NCBI RefSeq assembly: GCF_000711695.1
Contig: NW_013546849.1
Location: forward strand, 1-22,524
DNA length: 22,524 nucleotides
From: Tilletiaria anomala UBC 951
Lineage: Eukaryota; Basidiomycota; Exobasidiomycetes; Georgefischeriales; Tilletiariaceae
Direction of reading: 5' to 3'
Position 1 is the first letter of the stretch. Each line of letters begins with the position of its first letter. The notes under the pieces were generated by a model. It saw nothing but the letters and a program-made list of their open reading frames with translations, searched no databases and was not told the origin of the DNA. This document shows positions 9,601-19,085 of this stretch, piece by piece. A program made the translations under genes and the position numbers.

Positions 9601-12145
9601 CGCTGGCATCGCCTGTATAGGCTTTCTCGTGAGCGCGGCCAACTTTGTTCAAATCGGGATCGCGTGGCACACCATTGTAGTGCGTGCGCTCGACCTTATC
9701 ACCGTCGTCGTTCCACCTGCTCTCCCAGCGACAATGAGTGTCGGCACTGCATTTGCCATCCAGCGCCTGCGTAAGAATGGCATCTTCTGCATCTCACCGA
9801 ACAGGGTCAACATTGGTGGCAAAGTCAACGTCTTCTGCTTCGACAAGACTGGTACGCTCACTGCGGATGGTCTCGACGTCTTGGGAACGCGCACAATCGA
9901 TTTGCGTGGAAAGCGTTTCTCTGAATTACATGAGACGGTCGAAGAGATGCCAGTCAACACAGGTGCCCCCAAGGAAGACACGGATGCCCGGAAATTGCCG
10001 CTTTTGTATGCACTTGCGACGTGCCACAGCCTCAAGGTTGTCGATGGCGAGGTGATCGGAGACCCGCTCGATGTCAAGATGTTCGAGTACACCGGCTGGA
10101 CGCTGGATGAGGGCAAGGACCGAATGGCCAAGGCCACCACAAAGACCGGAACAGCCAAGGATGGCAAGAGCCGACTGACCGACCGACCCCCTGCGCTCGT
10201 CCAGACGGTCGTCCGGCCGCCTGGTGGCCAGGCCTTCGAAATCGAAGACGCAATGAAGCCTGGCAAACATGCGCACTTTCTGGAGCGTGAGTGGGCGCGT
10301 TTGCGACATTCTATATATCATAACTGACCGATCTCCTCATGTTCTGTGTAGTGGGGGTTTTGCGAACGTTTGAATTCGTTTCACATCTCCGAAGAATGAG
10401 TGTCGTAGTCAAGCGCCTCAAATCCGAGTCTATGGAGGTCTTTGTCAAGGGTGCACCCGAGGTGATGACCGACATTTGCATTCCTGAGTCCTTCCCAGCC
10501 GACTATGACGACTTGCTGGCATACTACACGAAGCATGGTTACCGCGTCATTGCATGTGCCGGGAAGAGTATGCCCCGCATGAGCTGGATCAAGGCTCAGC
10601 GTCTGAGGAGAGAGCAAGCCGAGAGCGGGCTCAGGTTTCTCGGGCTGATCATCTTCGAAAACAAGATCAAGGAGGGTACGCCGCCGGCGATCGAGGCCCT
10701 GCGCGAAGCGAGTATCATCTGCAAGATGGTCACTGGTGATAACCCACGAACTGCGATCAGTGTCGCTAGGGAGTGCGGCATGGTGGGACAATCGGCTCAA
10801 GTGTTCATTCCCAACTTTCTGGAAGGCAACGCCAAGGACGCCCGCTCCACGCTGGAGTGGTTCAGCGTTGACGACGAGCGGATCAATCTGGACTCGCACT
10901 CTCTGAAGCCGATTGTGGTGGATCCGCACGTTTATGACTTTGAGGAGTTCGAGCTGCAGGACTACCAGCTGGCGTTAACCGGCGAGGTTTTCCGGTGGAT
11001 GGTCGACTTTGCGCCAATCGACACGCTGCGGCGGATGCTGATCAAGGGCACGATCTTCGCGAGAATGTCGCCGGACGAGAAGCACGAACTAATCGAGCGG
11101 CTGCAGGCGCTCGGCTACACGGTTGGCATGTGCGGGGACGGCGCGAACGATTGCGGCGCGCTCAAGGCGGCGGACATTGGCATATCGCTCTCTGAGGCCG
11201 AGGCTTCGGTCGCTGCGCCGTTCACGTCACGCTCGCCGGACATATCGTGCGTGATCGAAGTGATCAAGGAAGGGCGCGCGGCGCTGGTGACGTCGTTCAG
11301 CTGCTTCAAGTACATGGCGCTATACTCGCTGATCCAGTTCACCAGCATCACGATCCTCTACAGCTTTGCGAGCAGCCTGGGTGATTTCCAGTTCCTGTAC
11401 ATCGACCTATTCATCATCCTCCCCGTCGCGGTGGCGATGGCGCGGACGCTTCCGTTCCCGCAGATTCACCCGAAGCGGCCGACGGCGAACCTAGTGTCCA
11501 AGAAGGTGCTCGTGTCCATGGTCGGGCAGGTGCTTATCTGCTCTGTCGCACAGCTGTTCGTGTTCTACTACGTGCGCAAGCAGCCATGGTACATGCCCGC
11601 GCCGATTGACCCGGACGAGCTGAACGTGGTGAACCCGGAGAACTCAGCGCTGTTCTTCGTGTCATCGTTCCAGTACATCCTCGTCGCGGCTGTGTTCAGC
11701 GTCGGAGCGCCGTACCGCAAGCCGATGTACACCAATCGTGAGCATAAGCCCACTTTCGCGTCGTTTTTTCCGCAAGCGTTGCTGACACTCGCTCCATTAT
11801 CCCTGCATGGCAGCGATGCTGGTCATCTCGCTGACGGCATTGACCGCTTTCTCCCTGTACTGCCTCTTCTCGACGTCAGGCTATGTGTTCGACCTGCTGG
11901 GCCTAGTCACGTTCCCGCCTTCGTTCCACTGGTTGCTGTTTGGCGTCGTGCTGCTTAACACGGGCGTGTCGTTCGCGTTCGAGTCGTGGGCGATCCGCCC
12001 GACGATCCGCGCGCTCAAGGCGCTTCAGCGCGCTTACATGCGTGTCCGCTACGGCCGCGACGGCTGGCGCACACGGCACCGCAGCCATGATAGCAAGCTG
12101 TACAAGGCTGTCGCCGCTGGCATGGCCAGGGACGGCCAAGCGTGA
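6661..12145 (+). CDS. YPK9: P5B-type ATPase, Ypk9/ATP13A2 family (polyamine/cation transporter)
   Basis: There are five exons: 6661-7130, 7199-9216, 9291-10286, 10352-11737 and 11814-12145. The introns of 65-76 bp have GTGAGT, GTAAGT or GTGAGC donors, and all phases join, giving 1733 aa. The family pumps polyamines (and affects Mn and heavy-metal tolerance) from the vacuole or lysosome lumen to the cytosol. Residues 1 to about 500 are disordered, acidic and Ser-rich, with RKRSDSQV (28-35) and KKRRDSQV (126-133) repeats. The first membrane segment starts near 508. The actuator loop has TGES (833-836). The membrane motif PPALP (971-975) marks P5B, whereas P5A proteins carry PPELP. The phosphorylated Asp is in DKTGTLT (D1014), the nucleotide-binding KGAPE is at 1194-1198, TGDNPRT at 1289-1295, and the hinge GDGAND at 1423-1428. 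Several C-terminal membrane helices follow. Nothing catalytic is missing. Yeast Ypk9 is 1472 aa; the extra length here is mostly the N-terminal tail. Confidence 0.97.
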
Positions 12146-12167
12146 GGCGGGCTGTGTGTACACGCAT

Positions 12168-12230
12168 GACATACATACACGCATACATACACGTATACAT
12201 ACATAGATATATACATAAATAAATACATGC
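12168..12230. repeat. TACA-type simple repeat
   Basis: Imperfect CATACATACAC and TATACATACATA units begin about 20 bp after the ATPase stop codon, so they probably lie in its 3' untranslated region. The tract is in the opposite orientation to the TGTA tract at 13399-13440. Confidence 0.75.
12218..12223 (+). terminator. YPK9: AATAAA polyadenylation signal candidate
   Basis: A canonical AATAAA lies 73 bases after the ATPase stop codon, at the end of the TACA repeat. Its position suits a polyadenylation signal. Fungal signals are loose, so this is plausible rather than proven. Confidence 0.45.
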
Positions 12231-13398
12231 ATTCGTAGGTATGCAGCGGTCTTCGGACTCCCCGCTTTCCGTTTTATTGAGAGCCTGGATGCAGAGAATG
12301 TCTGGCGGCGTTTCTGTGGACGCAGGTCGCCGGCGATCATTCCCTATTTCTATGTATTTACTGGAAGGCAGATGCAGCAACGCATCCAACCCCTATCATT
12401 CTCATCATCGAAGAAGCAGATGCATGCATTCAGGAAGTGGCCTTTTCTTTTGGCGACAGAGTCATGCGCGCGATCTCGCGCAATTCTCCAGTGTTGCGAC
12501 AGCTTCGCCGGGTTGGCAAAGGCAGAAATTGCATGTATGTATGGTACATCGATCCAAGCCAAGCAAAATGCAGAAAACAAATCGACCCAGCTGTATTCTT
12601 GACATTCTTGATGATACATGTAACCTCACTCGTGGGCCGCGCAGAGCGCCGCGAGGCGGGAGGTTGCATGCCCAATCCATCGTTCCTCACGAGTCTCTTT
12701 GGGCGCTCTTAGCAGAGGGGAGATGGATGCGAGGTTGCGAAAGATTCGAGAGGCTGATCATGAGTGAGTGAGTATCAATCCCCCGACTACCCGAGCCGAC
12801 GACGACGACCACAGAGAGCTAGGTCCAATCGATATAGAAGCTCGCAACGGAAGAGACAGTCGTCTGTCTATATGCGCTCCCAACTCCCTAAAGCAATATT
12901 GGCTGGGCGTACGTACATACGCTCCGGTTACACTGTATGGAGCCTAGCCAGTTCAGGTCAGGTTGGGGAGTATATACTCATACTTGTATACAAGTAGTCT
13001 GTGGGCTCATTTGGCCCTTGGTCTGTGATGGAAAAGAAGGAAGCTCGGAGGGAATCGTTGCAGAGAGGAAGAGGGAGCAGTTCATAGACTGGAACATGAT
13101 AAGAACGTTTTCTGGACTGCAAGGCAATTGATTGGATTGGAATGGGGGTATCTCGGCAGCCCCGCTCCGCGCGTCAAAGTCGATTTCTTTCTTTTCAAAG
13201 GAAACCTAAATTGCCCTCCTTTCATTTGGGGCTTTCTTTTTTGGTGTTGGCGCGCCAATGCTGCCCTGCTGCAATGCGCGTAGTGCAAAGCCAATAAGGG
13301 AATAGTGCTGCATCTGTAACGGAGTTACATACATAGCCTCCAGGGTTAGACACTCAGCTTGTTCTTTTCCTTCCTAGAGAATCAAGGTGCGATAGAGC

Positions 13399-13440
13399 GT
13401 ACATGTATGTATGTATATAGGTATACGTATGCATGTATAC
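13399..13440. repeat. TGTA-type simple repeat
   Basis: Imperfect ATGTATGTATGTATATA and GTATAC units upstream of the transcription-factor gene. The tract includes TGTATATA, which as RNA would match the Puf3-type UGUAnAUA core. It is not known to be transcribed. Confidence 0.7.
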
Positions 13441-13982
13441 TGGCGGAGTGCGTCTGTCATGACCGCGTCACGAGTGCTGATCATCAGCCAGCCAGTCTAC
13501 GCCAACATACGGTAGAGAGCTAAACTGAGGGGAAGTGAGCTACTGGGCGAGAAATATGAGATGGGATGGGATGGGTTATGGAAGAAGAGTGTCCTCCTGC
13601 CGAGAGCATCTACTTCATCGCCACCACTCTCCCAGCAATCCCCACCCCACCCATTCCACAAGTCTCACCTCGCCTCGCGTCGCCTCACCACCATAACCCT
13701 CTCTCATTGGGGCCTCCATCTGGATTCCGGGCTGGCCTCTCCCCCTTTCAAGCGCTCCCAGCGAACAGACTTGGCGGGCGATTGGCGTCGAGGTCTTGGG
13801 ACGCCGGCCTTGGTCGATCGTGCGCATCCCAGTCTGAGCAACACCCCACCCAGCCCGCCAGCTCATAATCGCTCGCTCACCCGCTTTTCCATCCGAACAC
13901 GATCTCATCCACTTCAAAGGGTTCCGTATGCGTCCCACAGTCAGAGCTCGGCGGGTACATATAGCAGCAGCAGCATAGCAAG

Positions 13983-16900
13983 ATGGCACGCCCAGGCTCA
14001 GATGGCCCTCCGGCCATCGACAACAACTGGCACTTTTCCGCATGGGGGAACCAACCAGACCAAACAGCAGACTCCCGGTCACAGCCCGTCGCCTCAACTT
14101 CCCTTCAACAACACCCTCCTCCTCCCCAGCATCCTCATTTCCTCCCCCCCTTTACAGGGGGCAGCAATAGCATGCATGCATCCCCACTAAGCACCAGTCC
14201 AGCCGGTGTGGAGCCGGCGGCCAAGCTTCCCCCTAGCGCCTTCCACGCTAGCTATGCGTCAAACGACCCCGAAGCCTTCATCAGCGACGCCGCACAGGAC
14301 AGTGGCAGACCCAACTCCTCTTCCTCTGCACAGCGGTTCGGGTCGAGCACTGACATGACTGCTGTCGACGGTGCCAGTTGGAGCCAACCGCAGCCGCAGC
14401 ATCCTCCACCGCCCACCGTGTCCGTCGCGGCGCCAGCCTCGCGAGCGCAACCGCATGCCTTTGTCCCCGACCCGAAGGTCGCCGGCGGCCTTCGGCCGCT
14501 GGTCGACAACACGGGCGTGCCGATCACCAGGAAGCTTCCGCCCAGCTGCGATGTTTGCAGGGCGCGCAAGGTCAGGTGCAAGCGCCAGATGGACCCGACA
14601 GCGGCCGATCAGCGGTGAGTCGTCCGAAAGCGCTTGCAACGGGCTACAAGTCCCGCTGCTGATCGCTGTCGATGGCCTTGCTCTTTTTTTGCTCCCTCCA
14701 AACAGGTGCCAGCTCTGCCGCACGCAGGACTGCGCCTGTCTGTACGAATATATTCCAAAGCGGCCCGGCCCCCGGCAGCGGCGCACGGCCTCCTTCTCCT
14801 CGTCAACGTCGCCGTCAGCGGTATCTTTGCGGCGCGCGAGCCCATCCGGCGGTGCGCCGGCGCCTCCACCGCGCTCCTCCTCGCACCGCCGCTCCGACCG
14901 CGGTAGCGGTGCGCTGGGTGGCGGCCCCGCTGGCCTGGCGGGCTTCAGTGCGTCGCTTTCATCAAGCGCCGCCAGCTCGCGCAGTGCCAGCAGCATCCGC
15001 AGCGTCGGCTCCAGCACGCACACCAGCAGCTCCTATGGTGGTGGCTTTGACCCACAGTTCACCCCCGCCGGTGGCGCACCAGGTAGCCACAGCCCGGCGG
15101 CGAGTCTGCTGAGCATCGGCAGCAGCATCAGCAGCTTCAGCTCCGGCAGCAGCGTTGATGCCGGCATCAGCTGGACCTCCCACTCAAAGTCCAACGCTAG
15201 CAGCGGGCTCGAAACGCCGCAGGACTGGCTCGGTACGGGCGTCGGCTCTGGCGTCGGTGGAACAGCAGGGGTTACCGGTTTCAATGGAGGCATGACTGCG
15301 CTCATGCATGGCGTCGGCGGCGGCGCAGCGAGCTATCCTTCCAGCGCAGCGAGCGAGAGCAGCAGCACCACACGCACTTCAGCCCACCGTACCTGTGGGC
15401 CGCGCAAGGCTCGGCGCCCGCGCAATTAGAGCCCAGTGGCAGCAGCAGCGGCGCTGACGATGACGATGTCGATTATCATCAGCCCGACGGCCACCCGCTC
15501 TCGGCGCCCCTCGTGTCCGCCGCGTCACATTTTGAAGGACTCCAGCTCGACGCGCAGCACCACTCCTGGACTGCTGGAAGGGGGGGCGGGGACGGGGACG
15601 GGGGCGAGGCCGGCGATGGTGGTGCCAGAAGCGGGGTACTTGGCGGAAGTGGGGGGAGCGGCATCGGGAGCGTCCCGGGCCCTGCCGCCTCGTCCAGCGG
15701 CGCGACGCCGCACCCGGCCCAGTCGACGTTGTCGCTGCTCTCCAACAGCTCGGACGCGCACACCATGCATGGCGGCCACATGGGCATGGTGTCCACTGAG
15801 ACGCTCAGCGCTTCTATGCCCGTACATTACCACTATCTCCAGCAGCAGCAACAGCAGTCGCAAGGGATGGCCATGGGCGGCAGCGACGACTGTGGCGGCG
15901 GTGGGACGCACCCAGTCTTTGGAGCGTATCCGCCCCACGTCACTGCGAGCCACATCACGCAGGAGCGCGCAGACGACGCAACCGGCGTCGCGGGGCGTGG
16001 TGGTGGAAGCGCCGGCGCCGCGGGCCCAATGTACCCCACGTGGTTCAGCCCCATAGCTCCGTCGCACTTTGGCGAGAATGCACCCGACGACGGCCGCGGC
16101 GCACGCGCTGGCGACGGCGACGGGAAGGCAAAGTTGCAGCTGGCAAGGGAACACGCTTTTCTGCACGACACATCGTTGTCTCCCCGCTCCACCTTGCTCG
16201 TCGCTCACAGTGCAACGCCCGCGGTAACAGCAGCAGCAGCGCACGACGAGACGGGTGCAGACGGGCAGCAGCCATATGGCCCATCTTCCTCTTCCTCCTC
16301 GCTGCTCCCTCTCCACTTAGCCGGAGCGGTACTTGGCGCCCGGAGCCTCGACGATATCGGAAGCCGCGCGGGGTTCCAGCAGATCTTCCAAGCGTACAGC
16401 ACACACCTATACCCGCTGCTTCCAATCGTGCGCATCAGCACTTTTTTCAGCGACCTCAAGAGCAGACGAGACGCGCGCGACCAGGACTGGTTCGCGTTCT
16501 CCCTCAGCCTCGGTGAGTGCTTGCAGCCGTCGCGGGCGCTCGCGGCGCGCTGCTCGATTCTCAGACCTCAGACTGACGCATTTGCGGCCATATATTCACA
16601 CACATGCGTGTTGTGCGTCCGGGCTACGCAGCCGCGTATACCCTCGTGCAGGTCCCGTGCGCCGCTCTCGGCCTCTCGCCGGACTCGGCCAAGCTCATGC
16701 ACGCCAAGCTCCACGCCACGTCGCAACTGCTGCAGTCACGCCGCTACGCACCCCTGTGCCATTTCCAACTGGCGTTGCTCTATTGCGACTATGTGAGTCT
16801 GCGTCTGCTTGGCCTTGGCCTTGTGTGCGTGGATAGAATCACGCCCGAAGCTTACCGCTCTTGCCAACGCTGCTGCAGATCTATTTATCCACGCTCGGTT

Positions 16901-17965
16901 ATGACTCGGCTGCCAAGTCGCGTTTGGGCGAGGGCATCCACCTGCTCCCCGGTTTCTTTATGCAGGAGGAGCGCCGCCGCGCGCACATGTCCGGCGCCGA
17001 GCAACAGCGCGCGGCCATGCACGACGGCGAGCTATCCAAGCGACTTTTCTGCGCGTTCCTCGTCGCCGATCTGTTCAACTCGCTCCTGTATGACGAACAA
17101 CTCTTCTTTAGGGAGGAGGACATCGGCAATGTTACGCCGCCCGCGGCGGCCGAAGATGACGCTCCTCCTTTGTTGTCACAGCACGGCTCGCCGGATGGAA
17201 TGGGCAGCCTCTACGGTTACCAGATCGCGTGCAAGTTCATTCTCCTTTGTTATGAGCTGACGGTGTGCTGGCAGAGGGTAAGCACCTGCGCAGGAAGTTG
17301 GCGCGGCGGAGCGTCTTGTTTGGTGTGGACGTTTACTTATATATGCTTTCCCCTTCCCCAGGACCGGCGACGCAAGAATGCGACTGTACAAAGTGTGCAC
17401 GAGATGCAAGAACGCCTGCACGTGCTCGAAAGGCGTCTGGCGAACATCCTGTCGGAGGTTTCCGAGGCCAAGAAGGGGCAGCCGCCAGCTGCAACAGACC
17501 GCAGCTCTTCGCTCCTGAGCCTCAAAGTCTACCACACCGTCCTGGAGGCGACGGCCAGGTACCTCCTGCAGAGCTACACCGCGCTCATCGTGTATACGCT
17601 GCGCGCTTGCAGAGGCGCGGGCCTCGACGTCAAGATTCCAGAGGAGAGCCAGCTTGTTGCGAGCGCCTCAGCGGCGGTCGTTCACATTTTCTCGTCGTTG
17701 CGGGAGTTGCCGCTGCAGCTCATCGCCGCGTGCGGCCAGCCGGCGCTGTCAGCGGCCAGGTTCCTGATCTCCAAATGTGAGTCTCTCTACCCCGCGGGAG
17801 CGCGCGCAAGGTGTGCAGTTTTCCTGACCTGTACGTTCTTACGTTGTTTCGTATTTTTCAATGACAGTGGTCACAAAGGTCCACGCGGACGACCCCCTCC
17901 ACGGAGCCATATCCGAGTTCCACGCCCAGCTTCAGCATCTCGCAGGTCAATCTCAGGTCATCTAG
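13983..17965 (+). CDS. Zn2Cys6 fungal transcription factor with middle homology region
   Basis: Exons: 13983-14614, 14706-16512 (containing one frame change, below), 16632-16792, 16879-17277, 17362-17776 and 17868-17965. The introns are 84-119 bp, with GTGAGT or GTAAGC donors and matching phases. The start has the context AAGATGG. The zinc cluster is C189-x2-C192-x6-C199-x12-C212-x2-C215-x6-C222, followed by YIPKRPGP; it binds DNA as a Zn(II)2Cys6 binuclear cluster. The first intron cuts the cluster just before C212, and the 12-residue middle loop is long for the class. A roughly 500-residue Ser/Gly/Gln-rich linker follows. The fungal_trans region then starts at about 726 (FQQIFQAYSTHLYPLLPIVR) and runs nearly to the end, including a coiled-coil-like stretch (MQERLHVLERRLANILSEV). 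Between 15233 and 15366 the reading frame shifts: either a small intron (for example 15271-15362, giving 1139 aa) or a one-base error. Its target genes are unknown; the KRPGP tail is only loosely like Rgt1-type factors. Confidence 0.92.
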
Positions 17966-18588
17966 GTTTGCAATCTATGCGGACGGGAATAGCCTCATCA
18001 AAGTTTTTTCCTTCGTTAATGGCACATCTTGGTGGACGGCGAGACGGGGCTTTTCTCATCTCATTGGCATCGTCATCATGGGTGAGATCCTGCTCTCCGT
18101 ACCATCCAACCATCTTTTGCATCCCCATTGACATTCAACATTACCGGCATTCCAGCATCATCATATCAACATTTGGACAATCGAATTTCGCATGTTCTGT
18201 AGCATAGGGTATACTGGGCCAATACATTGCATCGTGGTGGAACTCCTGCAGATTGCTTTTGAGGAAGCTTGGTCAGCCCGTGGGTACGTCCGAGCCCATG
18301 ATCGTGCACGCAAGGCTTAACAGGTCCAGGGTGATAGGTCCCTGTAAGTAATACTTGCAAAGGTGCAGAGGAGTACGGAAGGCCACTAGAATGCAGAAGT
18401 CAGCGGGTCCGCCCAAAATTGCCATAAGGAGAACCAGAATCGAAGCGCGAACACATGCCCAAGCGGAATGAATCATCAAGGTCGCCTACAAGTTGAAAAG
18501 CGATGCACAAAGGTAAGCGTGCCAGTTCTGGGGCATATATTGGCTTTTCAGGATAATGGCTCGGGAGAGATTGCGAATTGCGATGAGA
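17966..18588. other. Intergenic: 3' flank of the transcription factor
   Basis: No sure gene lies here. On the minus strand several short frames look mildly protein-like, for example 18534-18400 (segment DDSFRLGMCSRFDSGS) and a hydrophobic 68-codon frame at 18479-18273 (segment ILVLLMAILGGPADFCILVA). They lie in different frames and I could not join them by convincing splice sites. They may belong to a spliced gene that I failed to model. Confidence 0.4.
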
Positions 18589-19003
18589 CTACTGTGTGAA
18601 GCCGCTGGCCCCTTGCGGTCTTCTGTCCCTTGCGGCCTTCCAGGCCTTCGTGTTTTCCTTGCATCTTTGCCAGTCGCCAGCACTTATAGTTTTGGATGGG
18701 AATGAAGAATCAGCTTCTTCGTTCTCGCCAACTTTAGCTTTCCGATCTTTATCTGCGAACGGTGAAACACATGCTCAACAATGAAGAGACGTTGTCGATG
18801 AATGGGAGGAATAAAATAGAAGTGGAGCCTTCCTTACATCCGCACGGCAAAGTAGAAAGTAGGTGAACTCGACTCTGTATCCAAACGCTTGTAAAGCCAA
18901 TCTCCAAGGGAGCACGAGAGTTACTCTCACGAGAACTCATTGACGCCTTCTTTGCCAGGACCCAGGTAGATGCTGCAACCGGCTGGCTCGTTACGTTGTT
19001 CAT
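18589..19003 (-). CDS. Candidate small two-exon gene, unknown product
   Basis: The modelled exons are 19003-18838 and 18752-18589, giving 109 aa. The 85-bp intron has donor GTAAGG and acceptor TTCGCAG after a pyrimidine-rich stretch, and the phase joins exactly (one base plus two). The predicted protein runs from MNNVTSQPVAAST through LEIGFTSVWIQSRVHLLS to a polar C-terminus with KVGENEEADSSFPSK and GDWQRCKENTKAWKAARD. That second-exon composition is more protein-like than the competing plus-strand frame (18596-18784). No family is recognised, and there is no signal peptide or membrane helix. The start codon lacks a purine at -3, and another frame upstream (segment PAGCSIYLGPGKEGVNEFS) also looks coding, so the 5' end is doubtful. 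It would be divergent from EAF1 with 82 bp between the start codons. Confidence 0.35.
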
Positions 19004-19085
19004 CAGCTTGAAAGCACGAAGCGCGCAGGGCTAAAAGCGTGCTGTTGCAGAGATTTCTGCGCTTCCCTTGTGCTGTCCGTTTACG
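19004..19085. promoter_or_regulatory. Short gap before EAF1, possibly a bidirectional promoter
   Basis: Only 82 bp separate the EAF1 start codon from the start of the candidate small minus-strand gene. If both genes are real, they share a promoter region. No TATA box or known site is evident. Confidence 0.25.

Larger units (their letters stand above)
12146..13982. other. Intergenic: ATPase 3' flank and transcription-factor promoter
   Basis: The left part holds the ATPase 3' untranslated region. The right part, about 13600-13900, is strongly pyrimidine-rich on the plus strand (CACC, CCTC and CTCTC runs), as is usual in fungal promoters close to the transcription start. Frames of up to about 200 codons (12241-12771, 13561-14190) look like translated noncoding sequence, without domains and with repetitive Ser/Pro/Arg composition. 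Two simple repeats are listed separately. I see no RNA gene. Confidence 0.55.

Noticed and set aside
12241-12771. 176-codon plus-strand frame after the ATPase gene
   Set aside because: All six frames here are similarly open and featureless; it looks like noncoding sequence.
13561-14190. 209-codon plus-strand frame overlapping the start of the transcription factor
   Set aside because: The 5' part is pyrimidine-rich promoter-like sequence and the 3' part is an out-of-frame reading of exon 1 of the zinc-cluster gene.
14259-15023. 254-codon minus-strand frame, and the 263-codon frame at 15525-16316
   Set aside because: Both lie opposite the zinc-cluster gene, where GC-rich Ser/Gly codons leave antisense frames open. 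The sense strand has splice-consistent exons and a clear domain.
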